A stretch of 56,949 nucleotides of DNA. Source: Sphingomonadales bacterium (GTDB taxonomy: Bacteria; Pseudomonadota; Alphaproteobacteria; Sphingomonadales; Sphingomonadaceae). Position 1 is the stretch's first letter. Each line of letters opens with the position of its first letter. Shown here piece after piece: positions 24,447-32,817 of this stretch. The notes under the pieces were generated by a model, which saw nothing but the letters and a program-made list of their open reading frames with translations, ran no database searches and had not been told where the DNA came from. The stretch covers positions 1-56,949 of the forward strand of contig JAGWVC010000010.1 in NCBI GenBank assembly GCA_018971065.1, read 5' to 3'. Made by a program: the position numbers and the translations under genes.

Positions 24447-25481
24447 TTACTTGCTGACGTAGACCGGCTTGCCGCCGGCCGTGATCTGCAGCCACTGCTT
24501 GCGCATGGTGTTCTTCACTGCCAGCGGCAGGGGCACATAGTCCAGCTTGTTGGCGGCACCGTCCCCGGTCTTGTAGGCCCAGTCGAAGAACTTCAGCACC
24601 GCGGCGGTGCTCGCCGGGTTCGAGGGGTTCTTGTACAGCAGGATGAAGGTCGCGCCCGAAATCGGCCACGCCCCGGCCCCACCCTGGTTCACCAGGATCA
24701 GGTAATTGCCGGGCGCACGACCCCACGGCGCGCTGGCGGCGGCAGCCGCGAACGAAGCCTGGTTGGGCTGCGGGAACTGGCCGGCACGGTTCTGCACCAG
24801 CGTGTAGGAAACCTTCGGGTCCTTGCGGGCGAAGACATATTCGACATAACCGATCGAACCGGTGGTCTGCTTGACGAACGCGGCCACGCCGTCGTTGCCC
24901 TTGCCGCCGATGCCGGTCGGCCAGTTGACCGAATCGCTGGCGCCAACCGCGTTGCCCCAGGCCGCGCTGGTCTGCGACAGGTACGAGGTCCAGATGAAGC
25001 TGGTGCCCGAACCGTCCGAACGGTGAACCACGGTGATCGGCAACGCCGGCGCCTTCCAGCCCGGGTTCAGCTTGCTGATCACCGGATCGTCCCAGCGCTT
25101 GATCTTGCCCAGGAAGATATTGGCCAGGACCTGGCCCGAAAGCTTCAGCTTGCCCGGCTGCACGCCCGGCACGTTGACGATCGGCACGACGCCGCCGATC
25201 ACGGTCGGGAACTGCACGAGGCCGGCGGCCTCAAGTTCGTTCGGCATCAGCGGCTTGTCGCTCGCGCCGAAGTCCACGGTCTTCGCCTTGATCTGGCGGA
25301 TGCCGCCACCCGAACCGATCGCCTGGTAGTTCAGGGCATTGCCGGTCGCATGGTAGGCCTGCGCCCATGCCGTGTAGAGCGGCGCCGGAAAAGTGGCACC
25401 GGCACCGGTGAAATTGTCAGCCTGGGCAACACCGGCGATCGTCGCAATGCCGGCGGCAGTGATTGCAAACTTGCGGAACAT
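24447..25481 (-). CDS. pstS: Periplasmic phosphate-binding protein
   Basis: 344 residues. Signal peptide MFRKFAITAAGIATIAGVAQA, then the PstS pattern GAGATFPAPLY, SGGGIRQI, DFGASDKPL and HRSDGSGTSFIWT, which line the phosphate site. The ATG at 25481 has GGAG eight bases upstream and begins the signal peptide; an 18-codon longer frame adds only leader sequence. First gene of pstSCAB, divergent from the OprP-like porin across a region with Pho boxes. Confidence 0.97.
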   Translation of the reverse strand: MFRKFAITAAGIATIAGVAQADNFTGAGATFPAPLYTAWAQAYHATGNALNYQAIGSGGGIRQIKAKTVDFGASDKPLMPNELEAAGLVQFPTVIGGVVPIVNVPGVQPGKLKLSGQVLANIFLGKIKRWDDPVISKLNPGWKAPALPITVVHRSDGSGTSFIWTSYLSQTSAAWGNAVGASDSVNWPTGIGGKGNDGVAAFVKQTTGSIGYVEYVFARKDPKVSYTLVQNRAGQFPQPNQASFAAAAASAPWGRAPGNYLILVNQGGAGAWPISGATFILLYKNPSNPASTAAVLKFFDWAYKTGDGAANKLDYVPLPLAVKNTMRKQWLQITAGGKPVYVSK

Positions 25482-25534
25482 GGGTGATTCTCCGTTATAT
25501 TGGTTGTTCCCGTGACGGCCCGCTAGACGCCGCA

Positions 25535-25563
25535 TGTGACGGTCTTGTTACAAGCATCGTCAC
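25535..25563. promoter_or_regulatory. Three-unit Pho box shared by pstS and the porin
   Basis: Three 7-base units TGTGACG, TGTTACA and TCGTCAC recur exactly every 11 bases, matching the 7+4 direct-repeat pattern of PhoB sites with the GTNAC core (third unit shifted by one). It lies about 55 bases before pstS and 93 before the porin gene and reads similarly on both strands. Confidence 0.65.
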
Positions 25564-25655
25564 AAATCCCCACGCCTTTTGTCCCGTAACTGTAACATTT
25601 CCCGATTAGGCGCCAGCCGTACCCGAAACCAAACGAACCAGGGACGGACACGACC

Positions 25656-27113
25656 ATGCGACTTCACTCCTCTATCGCCCTCGCGGCGATGGCCACCATG
25701 CTGGCCATCTCCACCACCGCCGAAGCCCGGCCCCACAAGCACGGCGCCGCGCCATCCGGCCAGCTCTCGGTATCCGAACAGCTCCAGCTTGCCCAGCAGC
25801 AGCTGGCGCAAATGCAGGCCCAGCTCAACGTGCTCCAGGCCCGGCTCGACACGCAGGCGGCTACCCCGGCGCCCAACCCGGCTGTCGATGCCGCCGCGAA
25901 GCTTGCCACCGACGCCAGCGCCAAGGCCGACAAGGCACTTGCCGCCGCCACCGCCGTCCAGACCACCCAGGCCAAGACCGACAAGAAGGTCGGCGCGATG
26001 GCATGGGCTGCGGACACCAAGGTCAGCGGCCGCATCTACCTCAACGCCAGCACGATCAGCCAGAAGACCGCCGGCGGCAACAACGTCAACACCGGCACCG
26101 GCCTGAACATCAAGCGCGTCTATGTCGGTATCGACCACAAGTTCAACGACGTGTTCGCCATGAACGTCACCACCGACGTCAGCAACGTCGTCGGCCGCAC
26201 CGCGTTCGACAACCAGGCTTCGGCAACGGCTTCGAACCTGGTCGGCAAGGGCTTCTACGTGAAGAAGGCCTACCTTGAGGCGAAGATCAATCCGGCGCTG
26301 TGGGTCCGCGTCGGCGCCGCCGACCTGCCCTGGGTTCCGTTCATGGAAAACCAGTACGGCTATCGCCACGTCGAGAACGTCCTGATCGACCGCACCGGCT
26401 ACGGCACCTCGGCCGATTGGGGTATCCACGTCGGCGGCGACCTGCTCGACAAGCATATCCAGTACCAGCTCTCGGCGATCAACGGCGCTGGCTACCGCAA
26501 CGTCAAGGTCTCGAAGAACGTGGACTTCGAAGGCCGCGTTTCGGCGCAGTGGAACGGCCTATGGGGCGCCGTCGGTGGCTATGTCGGCAAGCGCGGCAAC
26601 GCCGTCCAGACGCTCACCACCACGCCGACCACCTTCCGCACCGCCAAGCGCCTTGATGCGGCGCTGGGCTACAAGAAGGACGCGATCAACATCGGCGCCG
26701 AATACTTCTACGCCAAGGACTGGAACAACGTCGCGGTCAACCCGGCCAGCAACGCGCTTTCGCAGGACTCGGCGCAGGGTTACCAGGTGTTCGGCAACTA
26801 CAACTTCACGCCGAAGTGGTCGGTGTTCTCGAAGTACGAATGGGAACAGCCGAACCGGATCACCGTGCCGTCGCTGCGTGACAACTACTTCAACGTCGGT
26901 GTCCAGTACGAGCCGGTCAAGATCGTCGACCTCGCGCTGGTCTACAAACGCGAGACCGTGAAGAACGGCGCGCTCGGCACCCAGAACGGTGTCATCGGCT
27001 GCGCCACCGGCGGCACCGCCAACGCCTTCGCCACCGCAGCCTCGGCAGCGGCGACCTGCGTCGGCAACGGCACTTACGACGAATTCGGCATCTGGGCGCA
27101 AGTGCGCTTCTGA
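25656..27113 (+). CDS. OprP/OprO-like outer-membrane porin
   Basis: 485 residues: signal peptide (ending near TTAEA), a periplasmic Gln/Ala-rich coiled coil (about residues 38-75) and a 16-strand-like beta-barrel ending in an aromatic (VRF). This matches the phosphate-selective porin O/P family, which lets phosphate or polyphosphate across the outer membrane. Divergence from pstS over a shared Pho box argues that it is the outer-membrane partner of PstSCAB and induced by phosphate limitation. A strong terminator follows. Confidence 0.85.
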   Translation: MRLHSSIALAAMATMLAISTTAEARPHKHGAAPSGQLSVSEQLQLAQQQLAQMQAQLNVLQARLDTQAATPAPNPAVDAAAKLATDASAKADKALAAATAVQTTQAKTDKKVGAMAWAADTKVSGRIYLNASTISQKTAGGNNVNTGTGLNIKRVYVGIDHKFNDVFAMNVTTDVSNVVGRTAFDNQASATASNLVGKGFYVKKAYLEAKINPALWVRVGAADLPWVPFMENQYGYRHVENVLIDRTGYGTSADWGIHVGGDLLDKHIQYQLSAINGAGYRNVKVSKNVDFEGRVSAQWNGLWGAVGGYVGKRGNAVQTLTTTPTTFRTAKRLDAALGYKKDAINIGAEYFYAKDWNNVAVNPASNALSQDSAQGYQVFGNYNFTPKWSVFSKYEWEQPNRITVPSLRDNYFNVGVQYEPVKIVDLALVYKRETVKNGALGTQNGVIGCATGGTANAFATAASAAATCVGNGTYDEFGIWAQVRF

Positions 27114-27140
27114 TCCAAACACCAATTCGTTTCCAGGGAA

Positions 27141-27170
27141 CGCCGCCGGACTTCAATCCGGCGGCGTTTT
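27141..27170 (+). terminator. Rho-independent terminator after the porin gene
   Basis: Perfect 10-bp stem CGCCGCCGGA / TCCGGCGGCG with a CTTCAA loop, followed by TTTT, 28 bases past the porin stop and just before miaB. Confidence 0.9.
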
Positions 27171-27176
27171 CCGTTA

Positions 27177-28535
27177 ATGGCCGCCGCCATGCACCCCACC
27201 ACCGCCCCCCGGACCTATCGCGTCAAGAGCTTCGGCTGCCAGATGAACGCCTATGACGGCGAACGCATGGGCGAACTGCTCGACGCGCAAGGGCTGAAGC
27301 CCGCCGCCGACGGCAGCGAAGCCGACCTCGTCGTGCTCAACACCTGCCACATCCGCGAACGGGCGGCAGAAAAAGTCTACAGCGACATCGGCCGCATCGT
27401 GAAGGACGCCACGGCGGATGGCGGCACGGCCCCGCTGATCGCCGTCGCCGGCTGCGTTGCCCAGGCCGAGGGCGAGGAGATCATGGCCCGCGCCCCCGCC
27501 GTGCGCATGGTCGTCGGCCCGCAGGCCTATCACCGCCTGCCCGAGATGCTGGCCCGCGCCCGCACCGGCGAACGCGTCACCGATACCGACATGCCCGCCG
27601 AAACCAAGTTCGACGCGCTGCCCAAGCGCCGCCGCACCGGCGCCACCGCCTTCCTCACCGTGCAGGAAGGCTGCGACAAGTTCTGCACGTACTGCGTCGT
27701 CCCCTACACGCGCGGCGCCGAAATCTCGCGCCCCTACAATGACCTGATCGCCGAAGCACGGAAGCTGGTTGCGGACGGCGCGCGCGAGATCACGCTGCTG
27801 GGCCAGAACGTCAACGCATGGTCCGGCAACGACGGCAGCGCCACCATCGGCCTCGACGGCCTGGCCCGTGATCTGGCGAAACTCCCCGGCCTCGCCCGCA
27901 TCCGCTACACCACCAGCCACCCCAACGACATGACCGACGCGCTGATCGCCGCTCATGCCGACAATGAAAAGCTGATGCCGTTCCTGCACCTGCCTGTGCA
28001 ATCGGGCAGCGACCGCGTGCTGAAGGCGATGAACCGCAGCCACACCGCAGCCAGCTACCTCAAGCTGCTCGACCGCGTCCGCGCCGCCCGGCCCGACATC
28101 GCGCTGTCGGGCGATTTCATCGTCGGCTTCCCCGGCGAGACCGAGGCCGAATTCCAGGAAACCCTGAACCTGGTCGATGCCGTCGGCTATGCGCAGTGTT
28201 TCAGTTTCAAGTATTCGCCGCGCCCCGGTACCCCCGCCGCGACGATGGACGGCCAGATCGCGCCCGACGTGATGGACGATCGCCTCCAGCGCCTCCAGGC
28301 CGTCGTCAACCGCCATCAGCACGCATTCAACACCGCCACGCTGGGCAAGCGCTGCACCGTGCTGGTCGAACGCCACGGCAAGCTCCCCGGCCAGTGGCTG
28401 GGCAAGTCACCCTGGCTGCAATCGGTCCACTTCCAGCACGAAACCGCCGGCCCGGGCGATCTCGTCGAGGTCGAGATCGTCCAGGCCGGCCCCAATTCGC
28501 TCAGCGGCAAGGTCCTTGGCGTTCTGCCGCGCTGA
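27177..28535 (+). CDS. miaB: tRNA-2-methylthio-N6-isopentenyladenosine synthase
   Basis: 452 residues. N-terminal MTTase cluster domain ([29 protein letters not shown] cysteines), radical-SAM core with CDKFCTYC near residue 166 and TTSHPNDM, and a C-terminal TRAM domain. It adds the methylthio group to i6A37 of tRNAs using two iron-sulfur clusters. The ATG at 27177 lies only seven bases after the porin terminator; an ATG four codons on is possible. It ends one base before the convergent RcnB-like gene. Confidence 0.95.
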   Translation: MAAAMHPTTAPRTYRVKSFGCQMNAYDGERMGELLDAQGLKPAADGSEADLVVLNTCHIRERAAEKVYSDIGRIVKDATADGGTAPLIAVAGCVAQAEGEEIMARAPAVRMVVGPQAYHRLPEMLARARTGERVTDTDMPAETKFDALPKRRRTGATAFLTVQEGCDKFCTYCVVPYTRGAEISRPYNDLIAEARKLVADGAREITLLGQNVNAWSGNDGSATIGLDGLARDLAKLPGLARIRYTTSHPNDMTDALIAAHADNEKLMPFLHLPVQSGSDRVLKAMNRSHTAASYLKLLDRVRAARPDIALSGDFIVGFPGETEAEFQETLNLVDAVGYAQCFSFKYSPRPGTPAATMDGQIAPDVMDDRLQRLQAVVNRHQHAFNTATLGKRCTVLVERHGKLPGQWLGKSPWLQSVHFQHETAGPGDLVEVEIVQAGPNSLSGKVLGVLPR

Positions 28536-28536
28536 G

Positions 28537-28971
28537 TTACCAGAAGAACTCGTTGAACACCTGCACCACCCGGCCGGTGCGCAGGTTCACCAGCACCACG
28601 TCGTTGCCATAGCGCACCCAGCGCAGGCCCGGTCCGGCCGGCGGCAGGCGATAGGCCTGCGGATTTGCGATCCAGAACCGCTGCGCATAGAAGGTCGGCG
28701 CAAACAGGTAGCCGGTCACCACCGGACGATACGTCCAGCCACGCGGGCCGGCATAAGGCCCCATCCGGAACGCATCGCGGTGGGCGTTGCGATAGCTGCG
28801 CCAGTCCTCGCGCGCCTCGCGCCGGTCTTCGCGCAGTTCGTGCCGGTCACGCTGCATCTCGCGCTGGTCGTGGCGCATTTCCGCGCGATCGCGGCGCCAG
28901 TCCTGGGCGTTAGCCGCCACCGGGGTCAGCACCGTCGCGGCCAGCGCCGCCAGGATCATTTTTCGCATCAC
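28537..28971 (-). CDS. RcnB-family periplasmic protein
   Basis: 144 residues. Signal peptide to about NAQD, then a strongly charged helix of R, D, E and H repeats (RDRAEMRHDQREMQRDRH), then the RcnB domain with YRLPPAGPGLRWVRYGND and LVNLRTGRVVQVF. RcnB was described as a periplasmic factor in nickel/cobalt homeostasis, but most family members in alphaproteobacteria have no proven role. The highly charged helix may bind metal or envelope polymers. Confidence 0.8.
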   Translation of the reverse strand: MMRKMILAALAATVLTPVAANAQDWRRDRAEMRHDQREMQRDRHELREDRREAREDWRSYRNAHRDAFRMGPYAGPRGWTYRPVVTGYLFAPTFYAQRFWIANPQAYRLPPAGPGLRWVRYGNDVVLVNLRTGRVVQVFNEFFW

Positions 28972-29092
28972 ATCACTCCTTCAACGTCCGTCCGAACCCG
29001 AATCACCCTGCCCCAGCGCCGCTGAACGCCTGCGGAATCCGCGCTTCATCAACCCGCAAGCTTCGCTGCCGGTTCCATTTGACGGTTTTCCA

Positions 29093-29107
29093 CTGTTGCA
29101 CTGCAAC
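29093..29107. promoter_or_regulatory. Inverted repeat TGTTGCA-C-TGCAACA before phoH
   Basis: Perfect 7-base arms with a single central base, 84-98 bases before the phoH start. TTGACG (29078-29083) stands 17 bases before the TGCAAC half, so the palindrome may cover a promoter. Function unproven. Confidence 0.4.
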
Positions 29108-29190
29108 AACCGGCTTGCGCGGCGCTCGCCCGCACCTATCTTCGCTTCATGGCGACTCCGCCTTCGCGTAGCCGCCGCCGAAAGGAGAGC

Positions 29191-30255
29191 ATGGCCCGCA
29201 AGCTGACCCGCGCTCACGATCTGTCCGCGCACCCTTCGCCCTGGTCCGATGCCAGCCCCTGGGCAGACAGCCCCCGGCCCAGCGCCAAACCGCGCCGCGC
29301 CCGCACCGAACTGATCTTCGACGAACCGACGGTGCTGGGCGCCCTGTTCGGCCAGTTCGACGCCAACCTCGTCCTTCTCGAAAACCGGCTCGGCGTGTTC
29401 ATTTCGGCACGCGGCAACCGCATCCAGATCGAAGGCGCCGAAGATTCGGTCGCCCGCGCCCGCGATGTGTTGAAAGGCCTGCACCAGCGCCTCGAACAGG
29501 GGCTTGAGGTCGATTCCGGCGCGGTCGAGGCGCTGATCTCGATGTCGAACGAACCCACGCTCGAAGGCATCATCACCGGCGAATCCGGCGCGCCGCCGAT
29601 CATGATCCGCACCCGCAAGAAAACCATCGTCCCGCGCAGCGCCACCCAGATCGAATACATGCGCGCGCTCGCCAGCCACGATGTGATCTTCGCGCTCGGC
29701 CCGGCCGGCACCGGCAAGACTTACGTCGCCGTCGCGCAGGCGGTCAGCCAACTGATGTCCGGCTCGGTCCAGCGGCTGATCCTGTCGCGCCCCGCCGTGG
29801 AGGCCGGCGAACGCCTCGGCTTCCTCCCCGGCGACATGAAGGACAAGGTCGATCCCTACCTGCGCCCGCTCTACGACGCGCTCTACGACTGTATGCCCCC
29901 CGAACAGGTCGAACGCCGCCTCGCCTCGGGCGAGATCGAGGTTGCGCCGATCGCCTTCATGCGCGGCCGCACCCTGGCCGACGCCTTCGTCATCCTCGAC
30001 GAGGCACAGAACACCACCCAGGCGCAGATGAAGATGTTCCTCACCCGCTTCGGCCATAACAGCCGCATGGTCGTCTGCGGCGACCCGCGTCAGGTGGACA
30101 TCCCCGGCGGCGATGCGCAATCGGGCCTCGCCGATGCCGTCCGCCGCCTCGAACATGTCGAAGGCGTCGCGGTCACCCGCTTCACCAGCGCCGACGTCGT
30201 CCGCCACCCCATCGTCGGCCGCATCGTCGAAGCCTACGAAGGCAAGGACAGCTAG
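29191..30255 (+). CDS. phoH: PhoH-family NTPase
   Basis: 354 residues from ATG 29191, chosen for its near-ideal ribosome site AAAGGAGA; an in-frame ATG 14 codons earlier lacks one. KH-like N-terminal domain, then an ATPase core with Walker A GPAGTGKT near residue 170 and DEB Walker B VILDEAQNTT, plus the GDPRQVDIP motif of PhoH. An RNA-associated ATPase, often in a ribosome-maturation operon with ybeY and corC, as here. Confidence 0.93.
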   Translation: MARKLTRAHDLSAHPSPWSDASPWADSPRPSAKPRRARTELIFDEPTVLGALFGQFDANLVLLENRLGVFISARGNRIQIEGAEDSVARARDVLKGLHQRLEQGLEVDSGAVEALISMSNEPTLEGIITGESGAPPIMIRTRKKTIVPRSATQIEYMRALASHDVIFALGPAGTGKTYVAVAQAVSQLMSGSVQRLILSRPAVEAGERLGFLPGDMKDKVDPYLRPLYDALYDCMPPEQVERRLASGEIEVAPIAFMRGRTLADAFVILDEAQNTTQAQMKMFLTRFGHNSRMVVCGDPRQVDIPGGDAQSGLADAVRRLEHVEGVAVTRFTSADVVRHPIVGRIVEAYEGKDS

Positions 30256-30269
30256 CCCCCGCCCCGTTC

Positions 30270-30291
30270 GTGTCGAGCGAAGTCGAGACAC
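30270..30291. repeat. Sphingomonad-type repeat (GTGTCGAGCGAAGTCGAG core) in the phoH-ybeY gap
   Basis: Terminal GTGTC and GACAC arms. The core with GAGCGAAGTCGAG is familiar to me as a second dispersed intergenic repeat family of sphingomonads. It interrupts the otherwise tight operon but leaves its order intact. Confidence 0.5.
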
Positions 30292-30340
30292 ACCGGCACC
30301 CTATCTCGCCTTTCCCCCGTGCGACCGGCAAGGACCGCTG

Positions 30341-30835
30341 ATGCTCACCCTCGACATCGACATCGACTCCCCCTGGCCCGCCACCCCCGACTGGGCCGAC
30401 CTCGCCGAACGCGCGCTCGAAGCCCTGCTCGACCTCGCGCCAGAGCTCGACAACCAGCGCCTCTCCGCCAGCCTGCTGTTCACCTCCGACGAAGAAGTCC
30501 ACATCCTCAACCGCGAATGGCGCGGCAAGGACAAGCCCACCAATGTCCTGTCGTTCCCGATGATCGACCGCGCCGCACTGCTCGCCCTCGCCCCCGACGG
30601 CGCCCCCGAAATGCTGGGCGACATCGCCCTCGCCTTCGAGACCTGCGCCCGCGAGGCAGCGGAAAAATCGATCCCGGTCGAACACCACGCCGCCCATCTC
30701 GTCGTCCACGGCCTGCTTCACCTGGCCGGGCATGACCACGAGCTTTCCGACGCCGATGCCACGGCAATGGAAGCACTGGAAACAAAAGCGCTTGCGCGAA
30801 TGGGCCTCCCCAACCCATATGAATCTCCAGTCTGA
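30341..30835 (+). CDS. ybeY: Endoribonuclease YbeY
   Basis: 164 residues. The zinc motif HGLLHLAGHDHELSDA (HxxxHxxxxxH) near residues 122-134 and the earlier LFTSDEEVHILNREWRGKDKPTNVLSFP are diagnostic. It is a metal-dependent RNase for 16S rRNA 3' maturation and ribosome quality control. The ATG at 30341 begins the conserved DIDIDSPW; longer in-frame sequence crosses the repeat. Between phoH and corC. Confidence 0.95.
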   Translation: MLTLDIDIDSPWPATPDWADLAERALEALLDLAPELDNQRLSASLLFTSDEEVHILNREWRGKDKPTNVLSFPMIDRAALLALAPDGAPEMLGDIALAFETCAREAAEKSIPVEHHAAHLVVHGLLHLAGHDHELSDADATAMEALETKALARMGLPNPYESPV

Positions 30836-30858
30836 CCGCACAGGAGCATCGACCCGAC

Positions 30859-31764
30859 ATGGCCGACAATGGCCGACCTGATTCCGCTGCCGGAGAGCCG
30901 GACAGTAAGGGCTCGCTGTGGCGGGCGATCCGCAAGGTTTTCGCCGGCGACGAGGATCACTCGTTGCGCGCCCAGATCGAGGAAGCGATCGAGGAGCATG
31001 AGGAAGACGGCGATGCCGACACCGGCAACGGCGATCTCTCGCCGATCGAACGCCAGATGGTGCGCAACCTGCTCCACTTCAGCGAAAAGGATGCCGACGA
31101 CGTCGCCATCCCGCGCAGCGCCATCATCGCCATCTCCGCCGCCGCCACGTGGGACGAGGTCGTCAGCGCCTTCGCAGTCCACGGCCACAGCCGCCTGCCG
31201 GTCTATCGCGACACGCTGGACGAGGTGATCGGCATGATGCTGATGAAGGACGTGTTCCCGATTCTCGCCAGCGGCAAGGCCCCGCCGCGCGACTGGACGA
31301 CGCTGATGCGCCAGCCGCTGTTCGTGCCCCAGGCCCGCTCCGCGCTGGACGTGCTGGCCGACATGCGCAGCCGCCGCATCCACCTTGCCGTGGTGGTCGA
31401 TGAATATTCGGGCACCGACGGCATCACCACTTTCGAGGATCTGGTCGAGGAAATCGTCGGCGAGGTCGAGGATGAGCATGACGACGCCCCGGTCGAGGCG
31501 GTGCGCCTGCTGGAAGACGGCTCGTGGGATGCCGATGCCAAGGCCGAGCTCGACGATGTCGCGGAAAAGCTCGACCCGCGCCTTGCCGAAGCGGCCGAAT
31601 CGGTGGACACTCTCGGCGGCCTGGCGTTCCTGCTGGCCGAACAGGTGCCGGCGGTCGGCGCCGTCCTCCTGCACCCCAGCGGCTGGCGGGTGGAAGTGAC
31701 CGCCGGCGACGAACGCCACGTCACGCGGCTGCGGCTTCATCCGCCGCGCGATACGGACGATTGA
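30859..31764 (+). CDS. corC: CBS-domain CorC/HlyC-like protein
   Basis: 301 residues: acidic N-terminus, two CBS domains (about 75-200; HSRLPVYRDTLDEVIGMM and VVVDEYSGTDGITTFEDLVEEIVGEVEDE) and a C-terminal CorC_HlyC domain. Members are linked to Mg2+/Co2+ efflux or, in newer work, CNNM-like transport regulation, but this form has no membrane domain. Follows ybeY by 23 bases. The usual next genes (lnt, metK) are absent; a LysR gene starts 16 bases later. Confidence 0.9.
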   Translation: MADNGRPDSAAGEPDSKGSLWRAIRKVFAGDEDHSLRAQIEEAIEEHEEDGDADTGNGDLSPIERQMVRNLLHFSEKDADDVAIPRSAIIAISAAATWDEVVSAFAVHGHSRLPVYRDTLDEVIGMMLMKDVFPILASGKAPPRDWTTLMRQPLFVPQARSALDVLADMRSRRIHLAVVVDEYSGTDGITTFEDLVEEIVGEVEDEHDDAPVEAVRLLEDGSWDADAKAELDDVAEKLDPRLAEAAESVDTLGGLAFLLAEQVPAVGAVLLHPSGWRVEVTAGDERHVTRLRLHPPRDTDD

Positions 31765-31780
31765 CGGAGAGCATCGCGCC

Positions 31781-32668
31781 TTGGTCCACACCCGCCGCCT
31801 TCCCCCACTGCGCGCGCTCGAAGCGTTCGTGCGCGTTGTCCGCCTCGGCTCGGCCAAGGCGGCGGCGGCCGAACTCGGCCTCTCGCCCAGTGCCTTGTCG
31901 CGCCGCGTCGGCGCGCTCGAGGAATTCACCGGCAAGCGCCTGTTCACCCGCCAGCACCAGGCGATGCGGCTGACCGACGAAGGCCAGGCGTTCTACAACG
32001 CGGTCTCGCCCAAGCTCGACGAACTCGCCGACGCCATCGATTCGCAGATCGAGAACAGCAACGTCATGCGCCTGCATCTGGGCGTGCCGCCGCTGTTCGG
32101 CGGGCAACGCCTGTTCCCGCGCCTGCCCGAACTGCGCAAGCTGCACCCGCGCCTGCATATCGACATCGACACCGGCCCGCACCTCGACGACCGGGTGGGC
32201 GACACGCTCGATTGCGCGATCCTGCTCAGCCGCGAACCCGAAGGCCAGTTCCACGCCGTCCGGCTCGACCATAACCGGGTCTACGCGATCACCTCGCAGG
32301 CGCTCGCCGCCGAACTCGGCACCACGCCCGATACCCGCAAGCTGGCCCGCCAGACCATCCTGATCCACGACGACCTGCCCGATACCTTCGAAACCTGGAA
32401 GCAGGCGCTCGGCCTCACCAAGCTGGTCCCCACCGCGATCGACCATTTCGATTCGGGCCAGTTGATCCTCGAAGCCGCCGCGCAGGGCCTCGGCATCGCC
32501 ATCATGCACGAGGATCACTTCATCCGCGCCCACGATGACCGCCTCGCGCGGCTCTACAACGTCGAGGTGGAAAGCCCCTATTCGTACTGGTTCATCTGCC
32601 GCCCGCGCGCGCTGGAAAACCGCCCGGTCCGCATCTTCCACGACTGGCTGGTCAAGGCCGGGCTCTGA
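31781..32668 (+). CDS. LysR-family transcriptional regulator
   Basis: 295 residues. Winged-helix N-terminus LRALEAFVRVVRLGSAKAAAAELGLSPSALSRRVGALE, then an effector domain. The start is the TTG at 31781; there is no ATG near the expected N-terminus and GGAGAG lies nine bases upstream. It precedes a TonB receptor on the same strand by 149 bases, and an inverted repeat at 32695-32718 could be its binding site. Ligand unknown. Confidence 0.88.
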   Translation: MVHTRRLPPLRALEAFVRVVRLGSAKAAAAELGLSPSALSRRVGALEEFTGKRLFTRQHQAMRLTDEGQAFYNAVSPKLDELADAIDSQIENSNVMRLHLGVPPLFGGQRLFPRLPELRKLHPRLHIDIDTGPHLDDRVGDTLDCAILLSREPEGQFHAVRLDHNRVYAITSQALAAELGTTPDTRKLARQTILIHDDLPDTFETWKQALGLTKLVPTAIDHFDSGQLILEAAAQGLGIAIMHEDHFIRAHDDRLARLYNVEVESPYSYWFICRPRALENRPVRIFHDWLVKAGL

Positions 32669-32694
32669 CAGCAGGCTGCATCGCCCCGGCGAAT

Positions 32695-32718
32695 GTCTGT
32701 GACCGTGATGCCACAGAC
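32695..32718. promoter_or_regulatory. Inverted repeat GTCTGTG-N10-CACAGAC
   Basis: Perfect 7-base arms about 100 bases before the TonB receptor and 27 bases after the LysR stop. LysR sites are typically T-N11-A palindromes of similar width. The lack of a following T-run argues against a terminator. Confidence 0.5.
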
Positions 32719-32817
32719 CGACACAAATGGTCCGGACAGCGGCGATATTTGATACGCAAAGGTTCCAATCCATCGCTGCCAGCCATATCCTCGCCGCAAC
32801 CACGGAGGGGATAGACC

